Shown here: in pieces, positions 16,814 through 26,255 of the stretch
Layout: every line of letters starts with the position of its first letter
How positions within the stretch are numbered: position 1 is the stretch's first letter
Source: WRGA01 sp031553395
GTDB taxonomy: Bacteria > Bacteroidota > Bacteroidia > Bacteroidales > WRGA01
Reading direction: 5' to 3'
NCBI GenBank assembly: GCA_031553395.1
Contig: JAVBLR010000021.1
Span: 15,083-79,082, forward strand
Length of the DNA stretch: 64,000 nucleotides
Made by a program: the position numbers and the translations under genes
The notes under the pieces: generated by a model
The model's database searches: none
The model's input: only the letters and a program-made list of their open reading frames with translations
What the model was told of the DNA's origin: nothing

Positions 16814-19165
16814 TCATTTCTTATTCCACACTTTTACCTGATCAACAATAACCCCTTCATCCAATGCAGTTATATTAATAGAGCATTCACCTTTTTTACT
16901 TAAGAAGTGATTTGTAAAACGTTTAGCCTGATTGGTTAATACATTTTCTTTCCATTCTTCGCTCCGGCCTTCTGTGCGGAAATCAACCACTTGTGTCGGT
17001 CCGTTATCTATCTGAATCGAATAACGAAGAGTATTCCCTTCCACCGGATGATTCGGAGCTAAAGCAAGTTCAATGCGAACGGAATCGGAATTATTCGCTG
17101 TAAAATGATATGTAACAGAACTTCCTTTCGACAGATTTGCGGCGCCACGTTGGTAACCCAATCCATACGATACCGGTTTTTCACCTTTAAAAGAAGTATA
17201 TTCATTTCCATTGAATAATAAAAGTGGCGTTTTATATTCGACCATTGGAGATTCGGCTTTTGTATGCGGAAGCTTATCAAAATCAGAAAGACTCCGAGGT
17301 TGATAATTCATCATATTCTTCCATTTTCCATTTTCCAATGAATTATATTTCTGCGTAAGCGTTACAATCATGTCGTAAGCGTCATCGCTTTGTTTCCAAT
17401 CCACAATTTCATGACGAGCTAATTGTCCGTAAAGACACTTCATATTCATTTCGGCAGCTCCGCGTACAGGATATTCTACCAATTGAAACCAAACAGCTTG
17501 TTTATTCGGAGAAATTTTCTTTGAAATTTCTATTACTTTATCCGAGATCTTCTTATAATCATTAATCCGTTGGTTTATTTCTGTTTCACTCCAAGGCAAA
17601 TCCGATACAATTTTATACTTCGGATCTTTTTCTTCCGTGCGGGTTCCACCCATAAACTCCGGTTTACGGATATATGCAAGGCGATAATATTCGGTCATTA
17701 CAGGAAGGATTTCTTTGGCATTATCTTCGCCGAATTCCCGGGTCAACCATGTATAAAGATGCTTATCCAATCCATCCATATTACTTTCGATGGAATTGAT
17801 ATTCCATGCCATATCCATAAATAATTCTGTCAGATATTCGGCCGGTTTGATATCGCCGACATTCAATATCCACATATCTTTCGCACCTTTATCGTAAGCC
17901 AGTTTCATTTGAGTATACAGTTGCGCCGGATGATTGGAAGCTAACCAAAGGTAATCGTGAGGCCGTCCCCAATACGAAACATGATAATATACGCCATTTC
18001 CACCTTTTCGTGCGCGTTCCTTTTCATTCGGAAAATGCTTTATATAACCATAATTATCATCGCACCATATTAATGACACATCTTCCGGAACTTCCAATCC
18101 CATGTTGTACACATCCAATACTTCCTTGTAAGGAATAAAAACCTGTGAAACTTCTTCGACATTCGGATTAACGTATTTAGCAATCATTTCCCGCTGGTCT
18201 TTCAAGATCTTCGTTATTGCATCTTTCTGTTCCTGAAGTGTATTGGCTCCTTCCATTTTCCCATCATGCACGCCTCGTATTCCCAGTGTATATATATTAT
18301 CAGATCCGGCCAATTCTTTCACTCGCGTTTCCCAAAATGCCAATACATTTTCCCGGTTGTTTACATAGTCATATTTTCCGGTTCCTCTTACTTTCCATTC
18401 GGTGTTGGCGCTACACATCATGGGCTCACAATGGGATGTACCGACAAAGATTCCGTATTTATCCGCCATTTCTTTATTTCCGGGTGTAAGATAGAATGCA
18501 ACAGAACATTCATGCATCGCCGGCCAGAAAGTATTCGCCCGCAAACGCAAAAGTAATTCGAAAATACGGGCATGTGTTTTCGGGCCTACTTGTCCTTTTA
18601 TGTCTGAAGGTTCGTATGTTAAATAACTCCACGGAGTTAGCCCCCAATCTTCATCATTGATAAATATTCCACGATGAGCGACAGATGGATATTCCATCCG
18701 GGTAAATCCATTCTTCAACGTAAAAGAATCCTTTTTTTCGACCGGAGAATCTGCCCACCATTCCCAAGGGGATACACCAATCAATCGTGATAATTCCAGA
18801 ATACCATAAGCAGTACCTCGTTTGTCACTACCAAGTACATACAATTTATCATCTTTAACCTCAATAATAAATCCTTCCTTATGAAGTTGTAAATCCTGAA
18901 TACTCTTTTTATCTACAGCATTTTCGGCAGTAGAATTCTTTCCGAGAGTAGCAATAACAATCTGTGCATTTTTGTTTTTTATTATATCACCCCCGAATAC
19001 ATTTTTGTAATCTTTACCAAACATTTCAAAGGCAGTCTGTACAACTTCTGCCTCATCAGAATCTATTGACACATTTATGTTGGTATTGCTTCGGAAAACA
19101 ATATCCGCATGGGAATTGTATATAAAAACGATTCCCATTAAAAGAGTCATTATCAACTTTCTCAT
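16814..19165 (-). CDS. Xylan alpha-1,2-glucuronidase, GH115 family
   Basis: A 783-residue secreted enzyme that removes 4-O-methyl-glucuronic acid or glucuronic acid side chains from xylan. The start at MRKLIMTLLMGIVF gives a good signal peptide; the ATG 24 bases upstream would add MQIINIFN ahead of it. Signature segments are GILELSRLIGVSPWEWWAD, NDEDWGLTPWSYLTYEP, ARIFELLLRLRANTFWPAMH, WCDDNYGYIKHFP and MWILNVGDIKPAEYLTELFM, all characteristic of GH115, followed by a C-terminal beta domain (VTYHFTANNSDSVRIELA). Its released uronic acid would feed uxuA and the SDR gene downstream in the pathway. A separate -7 element overlaps the end of the upstream GH2 gene. Confidence 0.93.
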   Translation of the reverse strand: MRKLIMTLLMGIVFIYNSHADIVFRSNTNINVSIDSDEAEVVQTAFEMFGKDYKNVFGGDIIKNKNAQIVIATLGKNSTAENAVDKKSIQDLQLHKEGFIIEVKDDKLYVLGSDKRGTAYGILELSRLIGVSPWEWWADSPVEKKDSFTLKNGFTRMEYPSVAHRGIFINDEDWGLTPWSYLTYEPSDIKGQVGPKTHARIFELLLRLRANTFWPAMHECSVAFYLTPGNKEMADKYGIFVGTSHCEPMMCSANTEWKVRGTGKYDYVNNRENVLAFWETRVKELAGSDNIYTLGIRGVHDGKMEGANTLQEQKDAITKILKDQREMIAKYVNPNVEEVSQVFIPYKEVLDVYNMGLEVPEDVSLIWCDDNYGYIKHFPNEKERARKGGNGVYYHVSYWGRPHDYLWLASNHPAQLYTQMKLAYDKGAKDMWILNVGDIKPAEYLTELFMDMAWNINSIESNMDGLDKHLYTWLTREFGEDNAKEILPVMTEYYRLAYIRKPEFMGGTRTEEKDPKYKIVSDLPWSETEINQRINDYKKISDKVIEISKKISPNKQAVWFQLVEYPVRGAAEMNMKCLYGQLARHEIVDWKQSDDAYDMIVTLTQKYNSLENGKWKNMMNYQPRSLSDFDKLPHTKAESPMVEYKTPLLLFNGNEYTSFKGEKPVSYGLGYQRGAANLSKGSSVTYHFTANNSDSVRIELALAPNHPVEGNTLRYSIQIDNGPTQVVDFRTEGRSEEWKENVLTNQAKRFTNHFLSKKGECSINITALDEGVIVDQVKVWNKK

Positions 19166-19186
19166 ATTGAATATATTTATTATTTG

Positions 19187-19194
19187 CAAAATTA
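19187..19194 (-). promoter_or_regulatory. -7 promoter element before the GH115 gene
   Basis: TAATTTTG on the minus strand matches TAnnTTTG and lies 22 bases before the chosen GH115 start, overlapping the GH2 stop codon. The surrounding 15-mer TATTTGCAAAATTAG (plus strand 19181-19195) is identical to that before the SDR gene at 23680-23694. Confidence 0.45.
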
Positions 19195-21633
19195 GTAAGA
19201 ATTAATTTGAATCGAGCTAGATTTTATACCATCGGAAGTAACTATCAGTTCCATTTTTCCCGGTTGATAATCAGACCGTATGATAACCATTGCCCTTCCA
19301 TTAAAAAGAGTCGGCGTCATCGATTGAAAACTATACATATCATTAGGAGATGCGGTTCCGGAAGCGATAACCCGGCCGCCATTACCTTTGAAGGATAGTT
19401 GTACCTGACGTTTGGAATCATATACCACATTCCCATCTTTGTCTGTCAATTCAATTAAAACAAAAGAAAGGTCTTGTCCATTTGCAGTTATTTTTGTTCT
19501 ATCCGCAACTAAACGTAATGCCGCAGCTTCACCAATAGTTTGCAAAACAATCGATTCTCCGTCTTTATTATTATCAACTTCCACAGCTTTTAATGTTCCT
19601 TTTTGGTAAGGAACATCAAACGATGTTTTGTATAATTCATTCGTTTCTTTTTCTCCAATCAACGTATTATTCAGGTATAATCTAACTTTTGGTGCCCGTG
19701 TATATACATTTACCTTCATTGTTTTATTTTCCATTCCGGGGAAAGTCCAGGATAATGATTCTTCGGGCCAACCCCAAAAACTCACTTTTCGAATCTTTCC
19801 TTCGGCAACCGGCGCTTCAACAGCCATACTTATTTTCCGTTCCCGCCACACAACATCGCGATAATACGATTGGGGCTTTTTAATTCCCAGCAAATCAATA
19901 TCTCCGCACCATCCATTGAACCAAGGCCAACCCATAAACTGATGAACATTTTCTTCCGGATCGACTTCGATAGAGTTTCCTATTCCCGACTCGCCCAAAT
20001 AATCCTGTGCCGTCCAAATAAAATCACCAATCACATATGGATATTTTTCGACTTTATCCCAGTTTTGAGAAGCCTCCGTTGCTACACTTTCGCTTCCAAA
20101 CATCACCCGTTGCGGAAATTTGGCATGTTCTTCTTCATAAAACCGCCACATATAATTATATCCGGCTACATCAAGGTAATAGAAGGCATTATCGAGCGGA
20201 AGCATATTTTTACGGTCTTTATCCCAATGTTTATTTACTCCGGCGGTAACAGGACGAGTATTATCGTATTTCAGAATTTCCTTTTTTAGATATCCTGCGG
20301 TTTCTTTTCCCTCTTCGGTAATTCGTTCCCGGATTTCATTGCCTATACTCCACATAATTACCGACGGGTGATTCCGATCTCGAAGTACCAAATTTTTGAT
20401 ATCCCTTGCACTCCAGTCTTTAAAATAAAGATGATAATCCTGCGGATTCTTTTTTCCCCGCCATTGATCAAACGCTTCATCAATCACTAACATTCCCAAT
20501 CGATCGCAGGCATTCATGAAACTTTCCGACATCGGGTTATGAGAACCTCTGACAGCATTAAAGCCATTGCTTTTCAGCAACTCTATTTTCCGTTCTTCGG
20601 CACGGTCGAAAGAAGCAGCACCTAATAATCCATTATCGTGATGTACACAACCGCCTTTCAGTTTCATACTGATTCCGTTCAATTCAAAACCGTTTTCGGC
20701 AGAAAAAGATATCGTTCGTATGCCAAAAGGAATTATTATTTCATCCTGCTTGGTTTTCTCTTTCCATAAACTAATTTTCGCAGTATACAGGTTAGGAGTT
20801 TCAGTTGACCATAATTCAGGCGCTTTGACGTCTAATCTGAAAGGAATTTTAAGTGTATCGAAACTTGAAACTTGTGTATTTTGAGTCGATTTGAAAACTG
20901 TTTTACCGGAAGAAGAAATCAGTTCTATATGTATTGTAAAATCCGCACTTTTTTTATCTCCGTTTATTACAGTAGTAGTCAGCGAAATATCGGCCTGATT
21001 ATTTGCAATGCTATTTGTTTGGATAAAAGTTCCCCAATCATCAATATAGGAAGAAGATGTCCGAATCATCCAAACATGACGATAAATTCCCGAACCTGTA
21101 TACCACCGGGAGTTCTGACCTTCATTCAATACTTTTACTGCAATACTATTTTCTTGTCCGGCAGGATTGCAGTATGGGGTTATATCAAAACGAAACGTTG
21201 TATAACCATATACATTATAATATGCCTTTTTCCCATTAATCCATATTTCGGATTGATTGTATATTCCTTCGAAATACAGTTCGTGCCTTTTACCGGAATC
21301 TTCCGGCGAAATAACAAATGTTTTGCGATACCAACCTTCTCCACCGAGAGTTTGTCCTGTTGCTGGACCGCCCGGACTTTCTTTACTGAATGGCCCGATG
21401 GTTTCACCCGATATCTGATTTTTCAATGGTTCAATGCTCCAATCATGCGGCAAATTTAACAACCGCCAGGAAGAATCGTCAAAAGATGGTAATTCTGCAT
21501 TCGACACATTGCCCAAATTGAACCGCCATCCTTTATCAAATAATTCTTTCCTGTCGGATGCTTGTGTAATTTGCCCCATACACAACAAAATCACAGCCAA
21601 AAGACAAGTAATTTTTTTTGTAATTTTATTCAT
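19192..21633 (-). CDS. Glycoside hydrolase family 2 protein with DUF4982 domain
   Basis: An 813-residue secreted GH2 enzyme (signal peptide ending near GQITQAS). Order: sugar-binding jelly roll (LFDKGWRFNLGN, GPATGQTLGGEGWYRKTF), Ig-like domain, TIM barrel with acid/base Glu in MWSIGNEIRER and nucleophile Glu in MFGSESVATEA, then a DUF4982-type domain (SFWGWPEESLSWTFPG) and a C-terminal Ig-like domain. GH2 members are beta-galactosidases, beta-glucuronidases and related exo-enzymes; the substrate here is inferred to be a xylan or uronic-acid-bearing oligosaccharide from its neighbours. It lies between uxuA and GH115 on the same strand. Confidence 0.92.
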   Translation of the reverse strand: MNKITKKITCLLAVILLCMGQITQASDRKELFDKGWRFNLGNVSNAELPSFDDSSWRLLNLPHDWSIEPLKNQISGETIGPFSKESPGGPATGQTLGGEGWYRKTFVISPEDSGKRHELYFEGIYNQSEIWINGKKAYYNVYGYTTFRFDITPYCNPAGQENSIAVKVLNEGQNSRWYTGSGIYRHVWMIRTSSSYIDDWGTFIQTNSIANNQADISLTTTVINGDKKSADFTIHIELISSSGKTVFKSTQNTQVSSFDTLKIPFRLDVKAPELWSTETPNLYTAKISLWKEKTKQDEIIIPFGIRTISFSAENGFELNGISMKLKGGCVHHDNGLLGAASFDRAEERKIELLKSNGFNAVRGSHNPMSESFMNACDRLGMLVIDEAFDQWRGKKNPQDYHLYFKDWSARDIKNLVLRDRNHPSVIMWSIGNEIRERITEEGKETAGYLKKEILKYDNTRPVTAGVNKHWDKDRKNMLPLDNAFYYLDVAGYNYMWRFYEEEHAKFPQRVMFGSESVATEASQNWDKVEKYPYVIGDFIWTAQDYLGESGIGNSIEVDPEENVHQFMGWPWFNGWCGDIDLLGIKKPQSYYRDVVWRERKISMAVEAPVAEGKIRKVSFWGWPEESLSWTFPGMENKTMKVNVYTRAPKVRLYLNNTLIGEKETNELYKTSFDVPYQKGTLKAVEVDNNKDGESIVLQTIGEAAALRLVADRTKITANGQDLSFVLIELTDKDGNVVYDSKRQVQLSFKGNGGRVIASGTASPNDMYSFQSMTPTLFNGRAMVIIRSDYQPGKMELIVTSDGIKSSSIQINSY

Positions 21634-21667
21634 GATATAAAGGTTATTCTTATGATGAGATTTAATG

Positions 21668-22840
21668 TTATGTTTTCATTAGTTGTTTAACAGTTGCCAT
21701 AACCCCATCCATTTGCGCCAAAGCATACATTCGTCCATGAAATGAATAACCAGGATTATATCCTTTGTCTCCATCTTCCAGCATCAAACGTCCATGATCG
21801 ACACGCATCGGCAATGATGGATTTTCTTTATCAAATATTTGTACGAGTTCGATTAAATATCCACGCCCTTCGAGGTGGGAAGCTTCCATAAAATTTCCGT
21901 TTGACAAAACATCTGTGCTTCGCAAATGAACAAAACGGGTACGATTGGCAAATTTCTTGGCCATCTCCGGTACATCATTTTGTATTCCCGAACTTAATGA
22001 ACCGGCACAGAAAGTCAGTCCATTATGCGGATTATCCACAGCATTCAATAACCATTGAATATCTTCCGTATCGGTTACAATGCGTGGTAATCCCAACACT
22101 TGACAAGGTGGATCATCCGGATGAATACACATATTTATATCGTATTTTTCACACACCGGCATAATACGGTTCAAGAAATAACGCAGATTTTCACGCAACC
22201 CATTTTTATCTATTCCATTATATAAATCCAATAATCTGTTAAAAATAGCCACCGGGTTCTGATCGCCTTCTTTGATATTTCCATTGATAAATCCTTGTGT
22301 TTTTACAATGATGGTGTCTATCAATTGATCTTTTTCTTCATTCGTTATGGATTTATTCAGTTCATATACTTTATCCAGTTCTTCTTTTGAATAATCCGTT
22401 TCAGCATTTTTCCGTTGAAGAATAAATATATCGAAATAAGCAAATTTGGTTTTATCAAAAAACAACGTCGATGTACCATCATTCAACTTATAATTGAGAT
22501 CCGTTCGTATCCAATCAATAACCGGCATAAAATTATAGCAAACCGTTTTTATACCTGCTTTTCCCAAATTCTCCAAACTGATAATATAATTATCAACCAA
22601 CTGGTCTCTTTCGGGTCCAGCATATTTGATAGCTTCACTAACAGGCAGGCTTTCGACTACCGACCAGCGTAATCCTTCACTTTCAATATAATTTTTTAAA
22701 TCCAGAATTGCTTCCGGTGTCCATATTTCGCCATTTGGTATATTATGCAAAGCCGTAACAATCCCTTCCACACCTATTTGGCGCAACATCGGCAAAGTTA
22801 TCTTATCTTTTTTGCCAAACCATCTCCATGTCTTTTCCAT
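21668..22840 (-). CDS. uxuA: Mannonate dehydratase
   Basis: Dehydrates D-mannonate to 2-keto-3-deoxygluconate in glucuronate catabolism. The 390-residue product begins MEKTWRWFGKKDKITLPMLRQ, the UxuA signature, and has ICIHPDDPP-like metal-site sequence (MCIHPDDPPCQVLG), TFCAGSLSSG and RVDHGRLM. It starts three bases after the SDR gene stop codon, so the two are translationally close. This fixes the locus as a glucuronate pathway and supports the assignment of the neighbours. Confidence 0.96.
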   Translation of the reverse strand: MEKTWRWFGKKDKITLPMLRQIGVEGIVTALHNIPNGEIWTPEAILDLKNYIESEGLRWSVVESLPVSEAIKYAGPERDQLVDNYIISLENLGKAGIKTVCYNFMPVIDWIRTDLNYKLNDGTSTLFFDKTKFAYFDIFILQRKNAETDYSKEELDKVYELNKSITNEEKDQLIDTIIVKTQGFINGNIKEGDQNPVAIFNRLLDLYNGIDKNGLRENLRYFLNRIMPVCEKYDINMCIHPDDPPCQVLGLPRIVTDTEDIQWLLNAVDNPHNGLTFCAGSLSSGIQNDVPEMAKKFANRTRFVHLRSTDVLSNGNFMEASHLEGRGYLIELVQIFDKENPSLPMRVDHGRLMLEDGDKGYNPGYSFHGRMYALAQMDGVMATVKQLMKT

Positions 22841-22843
22841 ACT

Positions 22844-23659
22844 TTAAACCCCGCTAAATGCGCTGAAACCACCATCAACAGGAAGCACAACGCCAGTTAT
22901 AAAACTTGCGGCATCACTACAAAGGAACTGAACCGCTCCATTCAATTCAGAAATATCGCCAAAACGTTTCATTGGCGTTTTTGCCAATACCTTTATGCTT
23001 CTATCGGTTAATGAACCATCCGGATTTATTAGAACAGCACGGTTTTGATCTCCGATAAAGAATCCCGGTGCAATCGCATTAACACGAACTCCATCTCCGT
23101 ATTTCAAAGCCATTTCGGTAGCCAACCATTGCGTAAAGTTACTCACTGCAGTTTTTGCAGCCGAATAACCCGGCACACGTGTAATAGCGCTATATGCTGC
23201 CATTGACGATATATTGATAATACTTCCGGTTTTTTGTTCCGACATTATTTTGCCAAATACCATGCTTGGATATACTGTTCCATTCATATTCAGGCTGGTA
23301 ACTTTTTCCCATTCATCTACCGGCATATCAAAAAACGATTGATCAGGTGCCAATGTTCCTTTGGGTGTATTTCCTCCTGCAATGTTTAATAAGATATCAA
23401 TTCGTCCCCATTTTTTCAATATTTCTTTTGCAACACCTTCCAAACTCTGAATATCAAGAACATTACCAACTATTCCGATAACTTCTCCTCCAAGATTTGT
23501 TAATTCTTCTACTCTTTTATCCAGATTTTCCTGACGAATATCAATTGCTACAACCTTGGCTCCGGCCTGTACAAAACTTTTCGCAATGCTGCCACCCAAA
23601 ACTCCTCCGGCTCCTGTTATTACAGCAACTTTCCCTTCTATGCTAAACATCTTATCCAT
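22844..23659 (-). CDS. SDR oxidoreductase, probable D-mannonate oxidoreductase
   Basis: A 271-residue short-chain dehydrogenase: cofactor motif TGAGGVLGG (residues 15-23), NIAGG (92-96), catalytic S151/S152, Y165 and K169 in YSAAK. The last residues VLPVDGGFSAFSG are typical of the KduD-like group. Next to uxuA it most likely reduces D-fructuronate to D-mannonate, replacing the unrelated UxuB enzyme; this is inference from context. It is the first gene of the minus-strand operon, facing the AraC regulator. Confidence 0.88.
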   Translation of the reverse strand: MDKMFSIEGKVAVITGAGGVLGGSIAKSFVQAGAKVVAIDIRQENLDKRVEELTNLGGEVIGIVGNVLDIQSLEGVAKEILKKWGRIDILLNIAGGNTPKGTLAPDQSFFDMPVDEWEKVTSLNMNGTVYPSMVFGKIMSEQKTGSIINISSMAAYSAITRVPGYSAAKTAVSNFTQWLATEMALKYGDGVRVNAIAPGFFIGDQNRAVLINPDGSLTDRSIKVLAKTPMKRFGDISELNGAVQFLCSDAASFITGVVLPVDGGFSAFSGV

Positions 23660-23685
23660 ACCAATTTATTTATTAATTTTATTTG

Positions 23686-23693
23686 CAAAATTA
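23686..23693 (-). promoter_or_regulatory. -7 promoter element of the glucuronate operon
   Basis: TAATTTTG on the minus strand (consensus TAnnTTTG) lies 27 bases before the SDR start codon, inside the 15-mer TATTTGCAAAATTAG that also precedes the GH115 gene. Confidence 0.5.
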
Positions 23694-23741
23694 GCTGTAA
23701 TAACAATAGTATAATTTTCCTATATTTGCATATAATAACTC

Positions 23742-23749
23742 TAAATTTG
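23742..23749 (+). promoter_or_regulatory. -7 promoter element for the AraC regulator
   Basis: TAAATTTG matches TAnnTTTG, 19 bases before the start codon. A second match, TATATTTG, is at 23721-23728. Either could serve, and the short divergent region is the natural operator site. Confidence 0.4.
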
Positions 23750-23768
23750 CAATTTAAATGATTACATT

Positions 23769-24632
23769 ATGAGAAAAATGATAAATGAACAGCTTGCTAT
23801 TTCGAAGTCGTCTCCTCTCAGAGCACGATTTTACGATTATAAGCACTTTTCTTATCCGTGGCATTTTCATTCCGAATTTGAAATTATATACATAAAAGAA
23901 GGTATTGGCACACGATTCGTCGGTAATAATATCGACAAATATAAAAAAGGGGACGTACTATTGTTAGGTTCGAACTTACCTCATTATATGAAAAGCGATG
24001 ATGTTTATCATTCTGAAGATAACGACTTTAGAGTAAAAGGAACTATTATCCAATTCGAAAAAGATTTTATGTATCATTCCATCAACCATTATCCACATTT
24101 TATTAAAATAAAAAAATTACTTGACGAATCTCAACAAGGACTATTTTTTCCGGCGGGACGTTCCTCAAGACTTATTGAACTATTGGAGACAATACCTCAA
24201 AAAACAGGAATCGATCAGATAATCCATTTTTTACAATTATTAAAAGAAATGTCTGAGACTAATTCCAGACAAATCATTTCTACCTCGGACTTTACAAACA
24301 TTACATTGTATGATGCTTCAAGAATAGATAAGATAATTTCATACCTGAATAAAAACTATACCCACAATATCGATTTAGAAGAAATATCATCTTTTGCCGC
24401 CATGAATCCTACAGCCTTTTGTCGTTTCTTCAAGAACAAAACAGGCAAATCTTTTAAAAATTATATATTGGATATGCGCACTGGATATGCCTGCAAATTA
24501 CTGCTTATGAATGATAAAAATATATCACAAATAAGTGTAGAATGCGGATTTGATACAATTTCCCATTTCAATAAGATTTTTAAAAAGAATACCGGATATA
24601 CTCCTTCTCAATATAAAAAAATAATGTTGTGA
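23769..24632 (+). CDS. AraC-family transcriptional regulator
   Basis: A 287-residue regulator with an N-terminal cupin sensor (WHFHSEFEIIYIKEGIG, GDVLLLGSNLPHYM) and a C-terminal double helix-turn-helix (about 185-285, with SISQISVECGFD-like sequence ISQISVECGFDTISHFNKIF and GYTPSQYKK). It is divergent from the SDR/uxuA/GH2/GH115 genes with a 109-base shared promoter region, so it is the likely activator, responding to a uronate or oligosaccharide. No hairpin terminator was seen after it. Confidence 0.92.
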   Translation: MRKMINEQLAISKSSPLRARFYDYKHFSYPWHFHSEFEIIYIKEGIGTRFVGNNIDKYKKGDVLLLGSNLPHYMKSDDVYHSEDNDFRVKGTIIQFEKDFMYHSINHYPHFIKIKKLLDESQQGLFFPAGRSSRLIELLETIPQKTGIDQIIHFLQLLKEMSETNSRQIISTSDFTNITLYDASRIDKIISYLNKNYTHNIDLEEISSFAAMNPTAFCRFFKNKTGKSFKNYILDMRTGYACKLLLMNDKNISQISVECGFDTISHFNKIFKKNTGYTPSQYKKIML

Positions 24633-24756
24633 AATAGCAATTTGTTTTTGAAGCAATTGTATCAATTAATTGCTCATATTAGGCATTAATACATGAACTT
24701 TTAGTAACCTAAAGATAAATCCGCCCACAATATCCTTTTTCTTTCCAAAAAATAAT

Positions 24757-24764
24757 TACTTTTG
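24757..24764 (+). promoter_or_regulatory. -7 promoter element for nusB
   Basis: TACTTTTG matches TAnnTTTG, 32 bases before the nusB start. A T-rich run at 24736-24740 stands where a -33 element would be. Confidence 0.45.
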
Positions 24765-24796
24765 CAACGATTTATTAAAAGTGGTTCTTTTTCGGC

Positions 24797-25723
24797 ATGA
24801 TTAACAGAATTCTTATTCGGATAAAAGTTATACAAATCGTTTATTCGTACTACCTCAACACAAAGAAAGACCTTTCTACAGTGGAAAAAGAGCTTTTCTT
24901 CAGTATGGGAAAAGCTTATGAGTTATACAATCTTTTGCTATTATTAATGGTAGAAATTACCAAGTTACAACGGAAAAAACTAGATGCTGCCAAGCATAAG
25001 TTACTTCCTTCAAAAGAAGATTTACTTCCAAATACCAAATTCATCAATAATAAATTTATCGCTCAATTGGAAAATAATAACCAATTGGGAAAATATATTG
25101 CTAATGAAAAGATTTCATGGATAAATGATCTTGATTTTGTAAAACGGTTATTAGAAGAAATCCTTGCTTCGGATATTTACAAGGAATATATGGATTCTCC
25201 GGACAAATCCTTTGAAGCAGACCGGGAATTCTGGCGAAGAATTTTTAAAACATTCATCTGCGAAAGTGAAGACCTTGAACAACTTTTGGAAGATAACTCC
25301 GTATATTGGAATGATGATTTGGATATTGTATGCACTTTCGTGCTGAAAACAATTAAGCGCATCAGCGAAAAAGGCGGTCAAGAACAAGAGTTGCTGCCAA
25401 TGTTCAAAGACAAAGAAGATGCGGAATATGCAAAAGATTTGTTGCATCGCACTATTTTGCATCAGGATGAATTCAATGAACTTATCCAAAAACAAGCTAA
25501 GAACTGGGAATTTGAGCGCATCGCATTTATGGATTTGATTATCATGCAAACCGCATTAGCCGAATTAACAGCTTTTCCTACTATTCCAATCAATGTTACG
25601 TTGAACGAATACATCGAAATAGGAAAACAATACAGTACCGAAAAAAGCGGAACATTCATTAATGGAATGTTGGATGGAATTATTTCCGGCCTAAAGAAAG
25701 AAAATAAGCTATTGAAAAATTAA
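24797..25723 (+). CDS. nusB: Transcription antitermination factor NusB
   Basis: NusB binds boxA with NusE (S10) during antitermination in rRNA operons. The product is 308 residues, about twice the size of E. coli NusB. The N-terminus (MINRILIRIKVIQIVYSYYL) and the C-terminal NusB-like part (FMDLIIMQTALAEL, PINVTLNEYIEIGKQYSTE, GTFINGMLDGI) with a long helical middle is the form usual in Bacteroidota. It is followed by yajC on the same strand after 105 bases. Confidence 0.93.
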   Translation: MINRILIRIKVIQIVYSYYLNTKKDLSTVEKELFFSMGKAYELYNLLLLLMVEITKLQRKKLDAAKHKLLPSKEDLLPNTKFINNKFIAQLENNNQLGKYIANEKISWINDLDFVKRLLEEILASDIYKEYMDSPDKSFEADREFWRRIFKTFICESEDLEQLLEDNSVYWNDDLDIVCTFVLKTIKRISEKGGQEQELLPMFKDKEDAEYAKDLLHRTILHQDEFNELIQKQAKNWEFERIAFMDLIIMQTALAELTAFPTIPINVTLNEYIEIGKQYSTEKSGTFINGMLDGIISGLKKENKLLKN

Positions 25724-25792
25724 GACTGATAATAATTCTTAATTTTACATACTTAATCGCAACATAATAAATGCGGTTTCTCAAGAACTTCG

Positions 25793-25800
25793 TATATTTG
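25793..25800 (+). promoter_or_regulatory. -7 promoter element for yajC
   Basis: TATATTTG matches TAnnTTTG, 28 bases before the yajC start. No convincing -33 element. Confidence 0.45.
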
Positions 25801-25828
25801 TAAATGTCAAAACTTTAAATATATAAAA

Positions 25829-26173
25829 ATGAATTTACTGACTATTATTCTCCAAGCCAATGGAGGAACTCCGGCCGGTGGTGGAATGTTTGGAGGCGGA
25901 AGCACCCAAATGATTGTAATGATGCTTCTTATTGTGGTAGTGTTTTATTTCTTCATGATTCGCCCACAATCCAAACGTCAAAAGGAAATCCGCAAATTCA
26001 GGGAGGGATTACAATCCGGAGATAAAGTAATTACTGCCGGAGGTATACATGGCCGTATCAAAGAAGTAAAAGATGATTCTGTAATTTTGGAAGTTGCTGA
26101 AAACGTTCGCATACGAGTAGATAAAGCATCCGTTTTTGCATCAGCTGCCGACACACAACAGAACGCGAAATAA
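25829..26173 (+). CDS. yajC: Preprotein translocase subunit YajC
   Basis: A 114-residue single-pass protein that associates with SecDF in the Sec translocase. After a glycine-rich N-terminus comes the transmembrane helix (MIVMMLLIVVVFYFFMI), then RPQSKRQKEIRKF and SGDKVITAGGIHGRIKEV, the YajC signature. Length is normal. A large short-word hairpin separates it from the YbbR-like gene. Confidence 0.95.
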   Translation: MNLLTIILQANGGTPAGGGMFGGGSTQMIVMMLLIVVVFYFFMIRPQSKRQKEIRKFREGLQSGDKVITAGGIHGRIKEVKDDSVILEVAENVRIRVDKASVFASAADTQQNAK

Positions 26174-26176
26174 ATT

Positions 26177-26250
26177 AAAGTAAAAGGTAATAGGTAAAAA
26201 GTAAAAGGCTATTCTTACTTTTTCCTATTACCTTTTACTTTTTACTTTTA
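26177..26250. repeat. GTAAAAG-word hairpin between yajC and ybbR-like gene
   Basis: The left arm 26177-26194 and right arm 26224-26241 are an 18-bp perfect inverted repeat (AAAGTAAAAGGTAATAGG and its complement), extended on both sides by further GTAAAAA/CTTTTTAC words. GTAAAAG reads sense just after the yajC stop; CTTTTAC reads sense just before the next start. It may act as a terminator or as an mRNA processing and stability element. Confidence 0.85.
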
Positions 26251-26255
26251 AAGCA

